From assembly GCA_963920765.1 (NCBI GenBank), contig OY987250.1, positions 13,756,409 through 13,820,408 on the forward strand: a stretch of DNA of 64,000 nt. The letters are read 5' to 3'. Position 1 is the first letter of the stretch. Each line of letters begins with the position of its first letter. Below the pieces are notes generated by a model. It ran no database searches. It was given only the letters and a program-made list of their open reading frames with translations, and was not told where the DNA came from. This document shows, piece after piece, positions 32,432-44,568 of this stretch. Made by a program: the position numbers and the translations under genes. The stretch is from Ulota crispa. Lineage: Eukaryota > Streptophyta > Bryopsida > Orthotrichales > Orthotrichaceae.

Positions 32432-34000
32432 ATGGGGCGTGCGAAGATCGAGATTAAGAAGATAGAGAACCCAAGTGCACGCCAAGTATGTTTTTCCAAG
32501 CGACGTGGGGGGCTGATTAAGAAGGCGAGCGAGCTGTCAATTCTGTGTGGCTCAGAGGTGGGAGTGGTGGTGTTCTCACAAGCAGGCAAGGCCTTTTCAT
32601 TCGGTCATCCATCAATCGACTACGTCATCGACAAAACGCTCTACGGTGGAGAGTCGTCTGATTCCGGTGAGCATGAGAGCGGGTCTTCTGCTGCAGTAAC
32701 CGATGCAGCCAGTCTAAAAGTGCAAGAGGTGCAAGCATTACAACAACAACAGAAGCAAATCTCGCAGTTGTTATCGTGTGAACGCGAGCAGCAACACCGT
32801 CTTTTGTCATACCCGTTTTGGTGGCAGAAACCAGTTCCGAGTTACCACGTGCAGGATCTGCATTTCATGATGGACCGTCTGGATGCGTTGTATGAGATGT
32901 TGATGAACCGGTCATTAGCGTTGCAGCAAGAGACCATGGGAAATAATCCTACTGCAGAGTTGACACAGCGTTTGAGCAGTCGAAAGGCTCCAACCACCAT
33001 ACTAGGTAAATTGGGCACTCCACCTTAATCTTACATACTTATATACAATAAATGTAGGCAGAGGTATAGCTCAAAGCTGTAACCATTTGAAATTCTTGGA
33101 GGCAATCACTGAGTACAAAAAAGTGCATGCTTTGTTTTTTCAGTAATATGCTAAATAGTGAGTTTCATAATGTACTGTTTTTCTCAATTTACCTAATATG
33201 GTGTTAAAGATTCCAAACACCATATTTGATAAATTGGGAAAAATGAGGGATCATTTTGTACTCCATCTTAATCTTACATGTGGTGCATGACACTTATAAC
33301 CAATTTATAACTCCCAATTCAAGTGGTTAGTCGAAGGCTTTGTCAGACAAAAAAAAGTCATCAAAAATTCAAGTCCACTAAGATGAAGCTTATAAGGTTT
33401 GTCTTGCTTGGTGGTGGAATTATTTTTGAGCTAATGAGTATATGTATTGTGTTTTAATATTTCTTGTTTGACCAAATAATTGTTGGTTATAACTGTCATG
33501 CACTATACAATAAATGTAGGCAGAGCTATAACTCAAAGTTGTTAATTATTTGAAATTCTTGGAGGTAATCACTGAGACTTCACTATTGTACAATAGTGCA
33601 TACTAGTTATTTTTTGTAATATGCTAAACTGTACATAATGACTGACAGAAATAGAGGAAGTCCCAAAATGTACTGTTTTTTCCCAATTTTACCTAATATG
33701 GTGTTTTGACCACCAGGGGAATCGTCGAAGGCATTCGCCACAGCGATGGTGCAGAAACCGAACCAACTGTCGACGTCGTCCGATCACGACCTGGAAAAGT
33801 TTAGAGAAAACTTCCGTGTTCTGCACAGATCATCGTCGATGCCTGGTGACCGCGAGGTCTCTGCGTTTGTGAAAGGCTGTTTGCCAGACTCGGAGCCTGT
33901 GCCCGTGGAGGTCGACGTCAACGCGGAGACCGGTGACTGCGACTTCGACTCTTCTCCAGGCTGGTCAATTACCGTTCCGAAACTCGAAGTCCCTGTTTAA
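32432..34000 (+). CDS. Type I (M-alpha-like) MADS-box transcription factor, two exons
   Basis: The MADS domain occupies residues 1-60 ([20 protein letters not shown], then [20 protein letters not shown] and [16 protein letters not shown]). This domain binds CArG-box DNA as a dimer. The GHPS-x-DYVIDKTL ending is characteristic of type I M-alpha proteins of the AGL62 sort. No keratin-like K box is visible. A Gln-rich helical stretch (about residues 93-127) follows. The ATG at 32432 begins the canonical MGR. Exon 1 is 32432-33005 and exon 2 is 33717-34000, joined G|GG in phase across a GT-AG intron, giving 285 residues. Exon 2 has the same GC-rich codon use as exon 1, which supports it. Without splicing the protein would end at 198 residues. 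Most type I MADS genes lack introns. This one is made of MITE sequence. Confidence 0.88.
32992..33205. mobile_element. M2 MITE in the MADS gene, copy 1
   Basis: AACCACCATACTAGGTAAAT at the left is an M2 terminus, and its GTAAAT supplies the intron's splice donor at 33006. The right terminus is CTCAATTTACCTAATATGGT (to GTGTT). The first 14 bases lie in exon 1. Confidence 0.75.
33216..33705. mobile_element. M2 MITE in the MADS intron, copy 2
   Basis: AACACCATATTTGATAAATT opens the copy and TTTTACCTAATATGGTGTT closes it, 11 bases before the splice acceptor CACCAG. The interior repeats parts of copy 1, such as AAATGTAGGCAGAG and GAAATTCTTGGAGG, so the two are related by duplication or insertion side by side. 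Confidence 0.75.
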
Positions 34001-34001
34001 T

Positions 34002-34275
34002 CTGCTCAAGGCAAACCATAAAACCCCCGGGACAGCTGCTAATAATCATTTGCAGGTATTACAGTTTGTGTGCAACCAGACACCGACTGTTGTTACATGC
34101 ATATACTTTACTGCTGAGTTCCGGAAAGTTTGACAGCACTTTTGGTTGGTTGCCCTAAACCCGCTCAATGCAAACCCAAAAACCCCGGAACAGTTGCTAA
34201 GACTATGCAGGTGTTACAGTTTGTGCAACCGTCACATGCACACTGTTTTACCGCTGAGTTACGGTCCTGTTGTAA
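34002..34275 (+). repeat. Imperfect tandem duplication in MADS 3' UTR
   Basis: About 34002-34125 and 34150-34275 are diverged copies (CTCAAGGCAAACC / CTCAATGCAAACC; CGGGACAGCTGCTAA / CGGAACAGTTGCTAA; CAGGTATTACAGTTTGTG / CAGGTGTTACAGTTTGTG; ACTGCTGAGTTCCGG / ACCGCTGAGTTACGG). Confidence 0.85.
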
Positions 34276-34625
34276 AAAAAGTTTTACATTATTTTTGGTT
34301 GCCCTAGACTAGTAGACTCTAGAGTGAGTTAAGACTGGCAGGAACCAAAATCGAATATCAAGTGTCATATACTAGATGAGTATGTTTCTCAAGTTTTGTA
34401 CCGGGTACGGCGGGTAGTGATAGTCTGTATGTTTGTTTAAATATCTTTGTACAGTCATGTTCATTATGTGTATAGTCAATAGTTGGTGTGCAGCGTCTGT
34501 AATTATTGTGAATACTGTAAAATTACATGATATTGAGTAGTTTAGCGAGCGTGTTTACACCTTCCAGTTATGTCATTTTTTTTGCAACTGTATGTATGGA
34601 CTGATATGTCCATTGGTATAAATTC

Positions 34626-34631
34626 AATAAA
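34626..34631 (+). terminator. Candidate polyadenylation signal of the MADS gene
   Basis: AATAAA within ATTCAATAAAAGTT, about 625 bases past the stop codon and followed by T-rich DNA. It may mark the transcript end, which would give a long 3' UTR. Confidence 0.45.
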
Positions 34632-34759
34632 AGTTTTACGTGAGGGGCTTCCGAGCTCGGAACTGTTTTGTTGATTCTCTTTGGAAATGCGAATGCTGAA
34701 AATTTGCAGTGCTAGAAAGTAACAGATAATGCAGTGCTGCTTACACTGGTTTGAACTTA

Positions 34760-35315
34760 CAATGCATATTGCATTTAGGTTGCCTTGACAATTAGGTTGC
34801 TTTACCCTGTTTATTTACCTCGTGACCCATCATTTGGCTACTTGGACTCTTGGACTCTTGGAGGTGCATGTCACTAAACGCCATATTCATTAAAAAGGGA
34901 AAAAGTGTACAAAGTGGGACTTTTGAAGGATTAAGGTGGCCAGCTCCAGTGTTTTTTTTGGTACACGTGGCCTCACTTGAGAGGAGAAATTTGCAAGAGA
35001 AAAAATCTTAGTGGCTCATATTGAATCTGATACCTTCAAATCTGGTTTAAGGTGACTATCTTGGATTAAGGTGAAGTACAAAATGGTACCCAATATTTTC
35101 CCAATTTAATGAATATGGCGTTACTGTTTATATTTTTGAATTTCACATGGTTTACAACTTGGATGTCCACTAGTTTGTTTTATGCAACTTCATTGATGTT
35201 GCCAAGCCCTTTGTTGCCATAATTTTAATGAAAATTACTGTAACAGCAAAATATTTATTTAGTGAAAGATGTCGAGAAATTAGTGTAGGGCAACCGAAAC
35301 GCAATATTCAGTGTA
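34760..35315. repeat. Dispersed repeat family R1, copy 2, with nested M2
   Basis: The ends are CATATTGCATTTAGGTTGCC and its near inverse, GGGCAACCGAAACGCAATAT. The body matches 8371-8620 and 61215-61495. An M2 MITE is inserted at 34877-35122. Confidence 0.65.
34877..35122. mobile_element. M2 MITE nested in R1
   Basis: AACGCCATATTCATT and AATGAATATGGCGTT are the termini. The flanks are ACTA (left) and ACTG (right), a 4-bp duplication with one difference. The interior shows the conserved TTTGGTACACGTGGCCTCAC block of M2. Confidence 0.85.
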
Positions 35316-35844
35316 GACTGTAGACCTTGAGTGGCCGTTCATCGTTTTCTCCACATTTTTGTAAACTTTTTCACTTTATACACAGTAATTGAAGTTACTG
35401 GTCAATCGTCTTGTATAATTGTATCCACATTTTGGCTCAGTTTGGAACATTTTGGAAGGCCAGGTTGCAAGTTGCAAGCAAATCTTCAGGAACAAAGATT
35501 TGAGTTTTGAGTTTTTGTTTTTGGGTAGATAAATTATTCCTTTGTACAGAAGTACAGGTCCTGTTTCACTCGTCGTTGTGGATGGCAAATTTGCAATTGT
35601 GTCTATTCTTGAAGCCTCACTTGGCCTCAGTAACAAACGGAAACGCTGAAGTGGCAATTGACATCGCAGGTGTTGGTGGGAAGATAACAGCGGTGATAAG
35701 AAAACCCCATATTGCACTGATATTATCAAGGAAATATGTAGATGTGGCAAGTGTTGAAAGAAGATGAGAAAGATTCTGAGTTTCTCCTCGTTTAGTTCTG
35801 CTCAAGATATTGTGCTGCCGCCTGCCGGTAGTCCGGTACAACCT

Positions 35845-36195
35845 AAGAGCATCTCCACCACATCAGTAGAAACTCATCCGCGGGGAAACACCGTGAGTAC
35901 ACAACTTTTGTGTGTTGATCTATGTTTTGCCCCACCTGTGTAACTCGGCAAAACAATGCTTAACCAATAGCAAGCCTCTATGTGTGAAAAAGTATATGAA
36001 ATCTCCACCTGTGCTTACTCAACCTATTGCACAACCCACAAAAAGTGATGTTTGAAGAAGTTGCAGTGCATGGGAAAATTGTATTTTTTGTAAGGGAGAA
36101 GAGCAGATTTTGGCGGGTCCAAGCATCACGGGCTTCCTTTTCATCCAAAAGTGCTCACAGCACGGTGTTTTCCCGTACTGGTGCGGATGCCCTAA
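35845..36195. mobile_element. AGAGCATCTCCAC-ended MITE
   Basis: The left end CCTAAGAGCATCTCCACC and the right end GTGCGGATGCCCTAAG are near inverses, as in the elements at 7971 and 30551. It is about 350 bp and non-coding. Confidence 0.5.
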
Positions 36196-36401
36196 GTTAG
36201 TATCTTGCAATTGCTAAAACAAGTTTGTAACACAATATTCATTCATTTGGGCAAAAACTTGATTTTGGGACTTTAATTTGAGTTTTACATCCTTAAAAAC
36301 AAATACTCTTTTGAGCATGATTGTCACATTGGATTGCCCTTTTGTTAGCTACCTTGTCCAATTTAAGTGCCCAATTGGGCTCATGTCCATAGTGTAGTCA
36401 A

Positions 36402-36649
36402 AACACCATATTCATTAAATTGGGAAAAAGAGTACATTTTGGGACTTTGAGGTGATCACCTCAAACCAAGCTTGCAACATTTTTGTGGTACACGTGCCCT
36501 CACCTAAGAGGAGGAATTGGCAAGGGAAAAATTTTTAGTGGCTCAAACTAAATCTAATACCTTCAAATCTGATTTAAAGTAATTTTTTGGGTTTAAGGTG
36601 GAGTACAAAATGGTACCTCTGTTTTTTCCAATTTAACAAATATGGTGTT
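36402..36649. mobile_element. M2 MITE, 248 bp
   Basis: AACACCATATTCATTAAATT and AATTTAACAAATATGGTGTT are the termini, with a perfect 4-bp flanking repeat TCAA (36398-36401 and 36650-36653). Confidence 0.9.
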
Positions 36650-37305
36650 TCAAGTAGTCAACTCATAGTTAATTTTAGATAATGATTAAAAAATTTACTT
36701 TATACATGCTAGTGACAGTAAAAACAAAAAATGTAGTTTGATTCTTCCATTTTTAGGTCAAAAAGTCAAAAACTCTAAAAATTCCGTGAAAAGCAAAAGT
36801 TGACAAACACGTCTCCCTATCCAACAGCCAAGTCTTGCACAAAGTAATAACCATGCTTTTGAATGTGTAAAACTCAAAAACCTCAAAATCAGGTTTTCTC
36901 CCAAATCAATGAATATATTGCTTTTGTGCTCTAAAGTCTAAATGACTTATATAAGTTACATGAGACTATGAGAGTAAGGCCAAACATAAATATGTTTCAG
37001 ACTTTGACGTGGAAATGTGTGTAAGATTGTCACGTGAGACACCGGGCAGCTTGTCCCTAGCCTCCCGCCTACTTATTGTTCAATTAGTAGAAAAAAATTG
37101 AGTAGACTTTGAGACATTTAGGTTTAATTATAGAATTTGGGCGTGTTGTTGTACTCATAAATCATAATCCTAATACTCCCATGCAATTCAAATTATCTGA
37201 CTAAGTGGGGCGCTAGAAGGACACCCAATAGGAAGTAGGGGACTCCAATAACTCAAATTTGCTTAATATAATAACCTTGAATTTGTGTAGTAGAGAAGGT
37301 GTCAA

Positions 37306-38177
37306 GTACTATGGCCTCAGAGCTAGTTTTGTTCACCCTGTTTTACCTTTCAAATTTTTTGATATTTTATAAAATAAGATTAGCATTTTAAAATCTTGTA
37401 CCATTATTTTTTAATTCTTACTCAATCCCAATCAATCATACCAAATTTTGAGTTTCAAAAAACCAAAACCTTATTTTTGGTGAATTGTTTTACACAATAT
37501 TCATGGTTTTACATGATAAACAATTAAAAAAATTTGGTAATGAATTTTTGAGATTTGATTCCATGGATGCATAGGAAACATCCACACACACATCTTTTCT
37601 TCTAACAAGCATCAACAAAAAAATATATAATTCCTTTTGTGTAGATTTTAATGTTGTAGTGATCATGATCAAATTTTGTAAAATAGGTATTTCTTCATGG
37701 TAATCATTTTTTTTGTTTGACTTATATGATATAGTTAGGTTTGAATCTTTGAGCATAATGATATGGTTATGCCAAAAACTAGTTGAAAATACATATATCT
37801 CTATTTTACAAGATTTAATCATGATCATTGCAACAAATCTACATAGAAGGAATTATAATTTTTTTTGGAGATGCTTGTTAGAAGAAAAGATGTGTGTGTG
37901 GATGTTTCCTATGCATCCATGGAATCAAATCTCAAAAATTCATTACCAAATTTTTTTAATCATTTATCATGTAAAACCATGAATATTGTGTAAAACAATT
38001 CACCAAAAATAGGGTTTTGGTTTTTTGAAACTCAAAATTTGGTATGATTGATTGGGATTGAGTAAGAATTAAAAAATAATGGTACAAGATTTTAAAATGC
38101 TAATCTTATTTTATAAAATATCAAAAATTTTGAAGGGTAAAACAAGGTGAACGAAACTAGCTTCAAGGCCATAGTAC
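37306..38177. mobile_element. 872-bp foldback element
   Basis: The left arm begins GTACTATGGCCTCAGAGCTA and the right arm ends with the near inverse TAGCTTCAAGGCCATAGTAC. Nearly the whole element is two arms of about 400 bp around a centre near 37730. It would form a long hairpin. It is non-coding: the mirror-image open frames (37490-37828 and 37713-37982) are products of the symmetry. Confidence 0.88.
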
Positions 38178-38240
38178 AAGATTATCCAAATAAGAAATCA
38201 ATACTAGACAAAATGTAGGGTAAGTACATCATAAAATTAT

Positions 38241-38671
38241 GGGGAAATTACAAATAGGGGCATGAAAAAGTAAAATATTACAGATAGGGGCGTAGTTTCA
38301 AAATAATTACAACTATGGGCACAATTTCAAAAAAATTATAATTTTTTGTAATTTTTGTTGGTTTGAACAATTGGTTGATTTAGACACATCACATTAAATG
38401 TAAGCATTTTACAAAAAAATTAAAGGACTCTCCAAATCAAGCGTAAATAAAGAAATTTTAGTAAAGGGGATGGCAGTTTTGGAGACTTTTAAGTTTTTTT
38501 GGAAGTTAGTTAACATTTAATGTGATGTATTGAGATCAAACAACATCCAAACCAAAAAAAATTACAAAATATTGATTTTTTTTTAAATCATGCCCCTATT
38601 TGTAATTATTTTGAAATTGCACCCTTATTTGTAATATTTTACATTTTCATGCCCCTATTTGTGATTTCCCC
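38241..38671. mobile_element. Mutator-like MITE (M4), copy 2
   Basis: The termini GGGGAAATTACAAATAGGGG and TTTGTGATTTCCCC match the copy in SCO1 intron 6 (6077-6475). A perfect 9-bp duplication TAAAATTAT flanks it (38232-38240 and 38672-38680). Confidence 0.9.
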
Positions 38672-39152
38672 TAAAATTATTGTTTGACAAAAATTGCACT
38701 TGCATTAGCAAAATTTTGAACCCTCCAAGAGGCCCTTTTAGACTCTCTTAAGATTTACTCAGCCTAGGCCATGTACATTAGAAGCATGTGTGAATTGTGA
38801 AGTGTTTCTACCTTGTATGACTTTCCAATTGTATGTCACAAAAAGCATGTACATAAAATGGAAATCTAGTCCTTGTATGAAGGTTCTTAGTCATATGCAT
38901 AATTCAAATTTAATACAAAAGACATTGCATTCACAAATATGTAAATGTACTCACTACTTTGCCTACGCCAAAACTTGGCCAAGAGCTACTATAAGATTTT
39001 GAGGATGGAGTTAGCGGTAAATCCAATATTTTGATCATATAACCAACATGCATTGGCTAGACAAACTTGAGGTAGCCAATTCTCTCCCTTAATTGCTGAG
39101 CACCCAAGGTTTCAAAATAACTCAAAAATCGGGACCAGAATGGTCTGCTTAG

Positions 39153-39882
39153 GGGTAGTTGCAAGAATGACCTGCCAGTTTTGTCTCAAACACCCTTAAA
39201 ACTAGTAGTACTATGTAGTACTATGAGCTTTTGAAATAATTTTTTTTAAATAAAATAAAATATGGAAAATTTGTAAAGCACTTAAAATAGCATACTTGCA
39301 AAAATTCAGACTTGGAAATTTTTTATTCTAAAAGTTATGAGCAAAACAAAATCACCAACAAAAAGCCAATTTCTTTCTTGCTTTTTAAAAAATAGTAAAA
39401 TAATTCAAAAAAATCAAATAAAAGCTAGCGATTTGAGAACTCATTAAACACATTCACATGGTACAATTGCTTTGTTGAGGAATTTCTTTGTATTTTGCCA
39501 ATGAAGGGAGATAGGATGCCCACTTTGAGACAATGTAGATGCCATGGAATTTATGATTTTGCAAAACCCATTTACAAATGCATGTAAGCATGTTCCATAA
39601 ACAACATTCCTGATTTATAGCCCTAGAAAAGCTTTTTTGGACCCAAAACAATCCTAAAAACCCCCAAAATGGCTAAGGTAGACACCTACTTGGGGGTTGC
39701 TTAAAAATAGCAAAGTAATTTTAAAAAACACCAAAAAATCAGTGAATGTCAATAACTTGCATGTTCACGTTACTTTAAAAGGATAAGTCAATATGACTTT
39801 TTTTGCAAAAGTTACAAGCAAAAAACAAGCCGCAAAAGGTGAGGGGAACAGAATGTAGTATAGGTCATTCTTGCAATCACCC
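39153..39882. mobile_element. M5 element, copy 1
   Basis: The left end GGGTAGTTGCAAGAATGACC and the right end GGTCATTCTTGCAATCACCC form the TIR. It is nearly identical over about 730 bp to 57446-58178. The 65-residue frame at 39454-39651 recurs in the other copy only because the DNA is repeated. Confidence 0.85.
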
Positions 39883-39894
39883 AAGGGTGCTTAG

Positions 39895-40149
39895 AACACC
39901 ATATTAGGTAAATTGGGAAAAAAGGGTGTCCCAATTTGTACTTCACCTACATCTGCGAACGTCACCTAAAACCAAATTTGAAGAAATCAAATTCAATTTG
40001 AGCCACTAAGATTTTTTCCCTCGCAAATTCCTCCTCTCAGGTGAGGACACATGTACAAAAAAAAAACTGAGTTCAGTTGTACATGATCATGTACAACCTG
40101 CAAAAGTCCCAAAATATACCCTTTTTCCCAATTTACCCAATATGGTGTT
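39895..40149. mobile_element. M2 MITE, 255 bp
   Basis: AACACCATATTAGGTAAATT and AATTTACCCAATATGGTGTT are the termini, with a perfect 4-bp flanking repeat TTAG (39891-39894 and 40150-40153). Confidence 0.9.
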
Positions 40150-40525
40150 TTAGGGGTTAAGGACAAGTTAATTTTTGGTAAAGTAACAATAATAAATAAA
40201 GCAAATAAAAGAACAAATCATGAAGGATGTGTGGGTAATTGACAAACTTGATTGGTACGATTTAAGGACAAAACTTGTATTTGAAAGAATTTTGCTTACG
40301 AAGGACCTTGTCAAATTCGGTACTAGAATTTGGTTTGCAATAGAAAGTCACCATTGTAACATCACTAGCAATAACCAATATTAAAAATCATGTTTCAGTT
40401 CCAACGGAATGTGTAACATATTGTTATAAAAGGAGCTCTTCAATTGTACATCCTGCATCCACTTTGAGTAGAAAGCTCTAAATGCTAAACTCAATCAACA
40501 AAATTGACATTGTGTTGTAAATAGG

Positions 40526-41178
40526 GAAAACTTTATGGGTATTCTTAAAGTTTGCCATATTTTTATAGATACCTCGATCTGGATTTTCAGAAATCTTAAT
40601 ATTTAACCCTTAAAGGATTGATCTTGAACCCGTGGCTCAGCTCAGGAGAGTGTGCACTATTCATGTGCAGTCAACAACCTGTGGCATGTGTCCAAGAGAG
40701 ATAATATTCTCCTCAAAAGAAGGAAAAGTCAATAGTGTATCTTGCCCTCACAAAAAGGGCAACAGGGACCTTGTACATCTCTTTACAAATTGGTGTTTTA
40801 AAAAATTTGGAAGCAATGAAAGCAGCTACTTTTGACATTTAGTGATGTAGCACATCTCTTTGACCACTTTCAAGAAAAAAGAATTTGAAAAAAATATATT
40901 TTTCCACCCTCTGGGTGTGTTTTTGGCACTGAAAGGACGATTTTTGTCCTCTTGGACGGTTAGGGGTCAAGCGTTTGTTCTATTGTGCATGTTGCTGCGT
41001 TGCTTCTCTTCTGTTCTATTGCACTTCTTATTTTAACATTAGTCATGAAGGAAGTAGCATGCATAACAAAACAAAACTCTGATAATTATGGTCTAAGGCT
41101 GCTTGTGCAATTTCTGAAAAATCAGGGGTATATACACAAATATGACAAACTTCAAGGGTATCCATAAAATTTTCTCTT
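40526..41178. mobile_element. M3 MITE interrupted by a TTAA element
   Basis: The left arm (GGAAAACTTTATGGGTATTC) and the right arm (TTCAAGGGTATCCATAAAAT) are M3 ends. A TTAA-family element at 40607-40966 splits the copy, so it is the younger insertion. Confidence 0.7.
40607..40966. mobile_element. TTAA-family element, 360 bp, nested in M3
   Basis: TTAA (40603-40606) then CCCTTAAAGGATTG. The right end is CTTGGACGGTTAGGGG followed by TCAA, a probable substitution in the second TTAA. It is non-coding. Confidence 0.6.
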
Positions 41179-41628
41179 GTAAATATTAGCACATTTTTTA
41201 ATTTCTTAATGAAATAATTCCTACTCACATGGAAAAGAGTTTAAAAAAATGTTTGCCAATGTCATAATATACTTTACCAACTCTGAAAACATACCTCCAA
41301 AGCAAAAATAGTTAATTAAATCTTTCCAAAAATGAATGAATATAGAGCTCTGGAGCGCTGCTGAAGCAGCTGAATTTCCAATTTCTACTCTTGACCTTCT
41401 GTTTTTAAGCATCGAAATTATCCCTTTTGTCTTCAATAATTTCAGAAATAGAAGTCAAATAATCTCACTCAAGGCAGTAGTTCAAGGCCGGGCCACACCA
41501 AACTAAACGAGCATTTCAAACTGGTGTTTTGTAAAAACAAAGTGGTGGCTTTTACTTTTGAATGGAAAAATAATTTTATTGATTTTTAATGTCCATTTTT
41601 TAATTTTTTTCAAAACCAACATTTTTAA

Positions 41629-42557
41629 CCCCTAAAGGACCAAGCCCTTTTTTCAGTGAAAGTTACTGAAAACTGTCACTTTTGGGGGAATGAGTACAAA
41701 GGTAGGAAAACAATTATTTTTGGAAATCCAACTGTAAGATCTTGTCCTAGACTATGGGAGGTAATTGTGGAAAAAAAATTAGCTCATTCTAGATGTAGAG
41801 GAGTGAGATATTGACTTTTGAAATGAAAAAAAAGTTTTTTCCCTGCTGCCCAAAAATTTCAGAAGCCTTTGATTGCCTCTAAATAAAAAAATGCTCTACA
41901 CAAATGTAAGGTTTATTTTTCCCATGTAGAAGACCAAGTTAGGTAAGTGTGGGAGAATTTTCAAATGAATTGGAGGTGTGAATCATATTTTGTAAAATCC
42001 TGCAATGCCATAAGGCCATCAAATTTGCATATACACTAGGCAAAATTGGAGGATTTATGTAATATCGTGAAATGTGAATTACTTTGATCCAAATGACAAA
42101 AACCAAGGAATCTTAGTCTACTATAGCAAGGAAAAATAAAAAGTCAAAATACAAATTCACAAAGAGCACAAAAAGTATAGCACCAAAGACAAAAGGAATG
42201 GAAGTATGGGAGTTCTGTACCTGCCCGCAAACTAAAACTTTTCAATCATAAATTGGAATTGAATGATTCAAAGCTCCCCACATATGTATAAATCTAAAGA
42301 ACAAGTTTCAGATTTTTATTTTGAAAAAATGTTATTTTTAGAAAAGTTTTTGGCTGCCCGATCTCCACCTTTTTTAAGAAATTCATGCATAACTTCTTCA
42401 ATAAATGTCGGAATGAAGAAAAAACTAGATGCCCATGTAGGTCTTTGAATTCCTCATCTTCCATAAAAGTTTCAAAAAATCATACAAAGTAGTTTAGTTG
42501 TAAGTACATGCCCAAAATCCCAACTATCCCCCAAGGGGACAGTTGGTCCTTTAGGGG
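41629..42557. mobile_element. TTAA-family element C, 929 bp
   Basis: TTAA at 41625-41628 with CCCCTAAAGGACCAAGCCC, and GGTCCTTTAGGGG with TTAA at 42558-42561. It shares most of its length with 61688-62784 (same order of segments) and its right ~370 bp with both arms of 59894-60637. It is non-coding. Confidence 0.88.
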
Positions 42558-42769
42558 TTAAGAGTTCACAAATGGGCATCTCAAACCTTCTACCTTAAAA
42601 TGGTGGGGAGGTTATCTTTAATAGAACAATATATGAAATCTTGGAAAAGTGATTGTCTCCCAATGTTCCTAAAATACAAGTTACTTCTTCATCCGTTTCA
42701 AGCTGGTTGTTTTGGCATATGTGGCCCTAGCATCAATGCTAGGTTCTTTTTCTTGGCAAATTTTAGCCT

Positions 42770-43000
42770 AGTCTTACCTAAAACTATTGCTAGCTCCCAT
42801 TATACTTAAAAAATTGGGTGAAAGAGTGGATGAGATCACCAAACCTTCCCAAAATTTGCCAAAAATCTAGATGGAAGAAATTAATATTAGTAAATTTTAT
42901 GGATGAATGTGTGCACACATAGTTGGTACTATCTAAATTTAATCAAATTTTTCCTTACATGCTTGCATTCTTGGGTGTGGTCGCTCTAAGGTAGGCATAC
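42770..43000. repeat. Dispersed repeat R2, copy 2
   Basis: Loosely similar to 20760-21040 (AGTGGATGA, GCATTCTTGGGTG). The DNA from 43000 to 43723 has no recognised feature. Confidence 0.35.
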
Positions 43001-43723
43001 CATAAACGGTTACTCACCTCTACTTGGAGAAGTAGACTGTTCTTAAACCAACAATAGTTGAATCTAAAAAAAATTTTGAAATATTCTAAAAAGATGTTAT
43101 TTTCTTGCATTTGATTGGTTCAAACTTGTTTCAAAACAAGGTTCTAGAGAAAGCCGTTTAAGGTGCATCTATGAAATGAGAATTGGTCCAAACCCTAAGT
43201 CCACATTTATATTGCATAAAATATTCATTCTTGAGTAAATCTTTTCTTTTCTTTTTTGGTACTCTTCCTTATCCTTGTTTCTCCACAGAGGCTTATTTTA
43301 ACCGTTCATGGTGTTTCTACCTTACCTACCCTGACCAAACCCAAAAAAAGAACCCTCTTCACTGCTCCTAAAATTGCAAAAAGGACGCAATTCAGAAATA
43401 GCCAAGCACCGTATCTAACAAATGAGAATCAGTAATGCAAGCCAAGTGTCAATGTTGGGGAATCTTTTCCAGATCATCAGTACTTTCCTTTCCTTTCAAA
43501 TTAGAATGCTGAATATTCAAATCATTTGTGCCCATATTTGGTATCTTTGCTTTGCACGCAGTTCCACTTCCACCATCCCAGTCGTTGACCCACACAACAC
43601 CGACGACTAACCAACAATAGTGCTTTTGTCTAGTTTGTAGCAAACAAGATTAGGCACCATCCAACTCACATGAAACAAAAATTAAGCCCGTTTATAAAAC
43701 AAACTTGAAAATACAAGGAAACC

Positions 43724-43923
43724 NNNNNNNNNNNNNNNNNNNNNNNNNNNNNNNNNNNNNNNNNNNNNNNNNNNNNNNNNNNNNNNNNNNNNNNNNNNNN
43801 NNNNNNNNNNNNNNNNNNNNNNNNNNNNNNNNNNNNNNNNNNNNNNNNNNNNNNNNNNNNNNNNNNNNNNNNNNNNNNNNNNNNNNNNNNNNNNNNNNNN
43901 NNNNNNNNNNNNNNNNNNNNNNN
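43724..43923. other. Assembly gap, 200 N
   Basis: A run of exactly 200 undetermined bases. Any open frame drawn across it is meaningless. Confidence 1.
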
Positions 43924-44205
43924 AAAGCACGGTGGCCTAGAGGGAGCTCCACTGCAGCAACACAGCAGCACAGTACGAGTAAAATTGCGGCATAATATAG
44001 TCACATGGAGAGAAATATTAGTCCGCTTCACAGGCCAGTTACCAAAAAAAATAGTAAGAATCGAAAAGCTGCAACCACTGAAAATCCAGATGAGGGTAAA
44101 TCCGAGCAACAATTGTACTAAAGCTCATATCATTCTCAAACTGTAGGACGTAGTCTTGCATGACAACGTTCTTACAAAGTTTTACAGAGTCCTTTTCCAA
44201 GATCT

Positions 44206-44325
44206 TCTAAAACTTTTTGGTGTAAGTTGAAGCAACAAAGGACGCCCCAAATATAGAACACCAAGCGCCCACTTCCAAAATCTTCTAGAACTTTTTGGTG
44301 TGAGTTGAAGCAACAAAAGCGCAAA
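44206..44325. repeat. Short local tandem duplication
   Basis: GATCTTCTAAAACTTTTTGG and AATCTTCTAGAACTTTTTGG, each followed by TGT(A/G)AGTTGAAGCAACAAA, are about 80 bp apart. It lies downstream of the TPS gene (3' side on the minus strand). Confidence 0.8.
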
Positions 44326-44568
44326 GCACGTAGTATCTATTAAGTTCGGTGGACATAACAATCAAGGATGAATGAATCTAAAAATGCAAGGAAAAGACAT
44401 AAGCAGAGTTACACACATGCAAAACAGAGATTTGAGAAAAAGAATGAGCCAAAGAGCCTTTTATAGTAAGGACGACGAATCAAAGAGCATACAGTATGTA
44501 CATTGTAAGACGAAGATAAGCTTCCTTTCAAAATAAAAATTTAGAGAAAAAAAAAAGGACTCTACCAA

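Larger units (their letters stand above)
39093..40156. mobile_element. TTAA-family element carrying two insertions
   Basis: TTAA lies at 39089-39092 and GGGGTTAA ends at 40160. The element's right end is split by an M2 MITE (39895-40149) flanked by TTAG on both sides, which leaves GGGTGCTTAGGGGTTAA as the uninterrupted end. The M5 element (39153-39882) fills most of the interior. The left terminus (TTGCTGAGCACCC) is diverged. Confidence 0.55.

Noticed and set aside
35376-35841. Frames of 74-124 residues on both strands at 35.4-35.8 kb
   Set aside because: They overlap each other, have no recognised domain, and sit between two transposon-like elements.
37490-37982. Paired 89- and 112-residue frames
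   Set aside because: Mirror-image translations of a foldback element.
43666-44112. Open frames across the N run
   Set aside because: The sequence is undetermined there.
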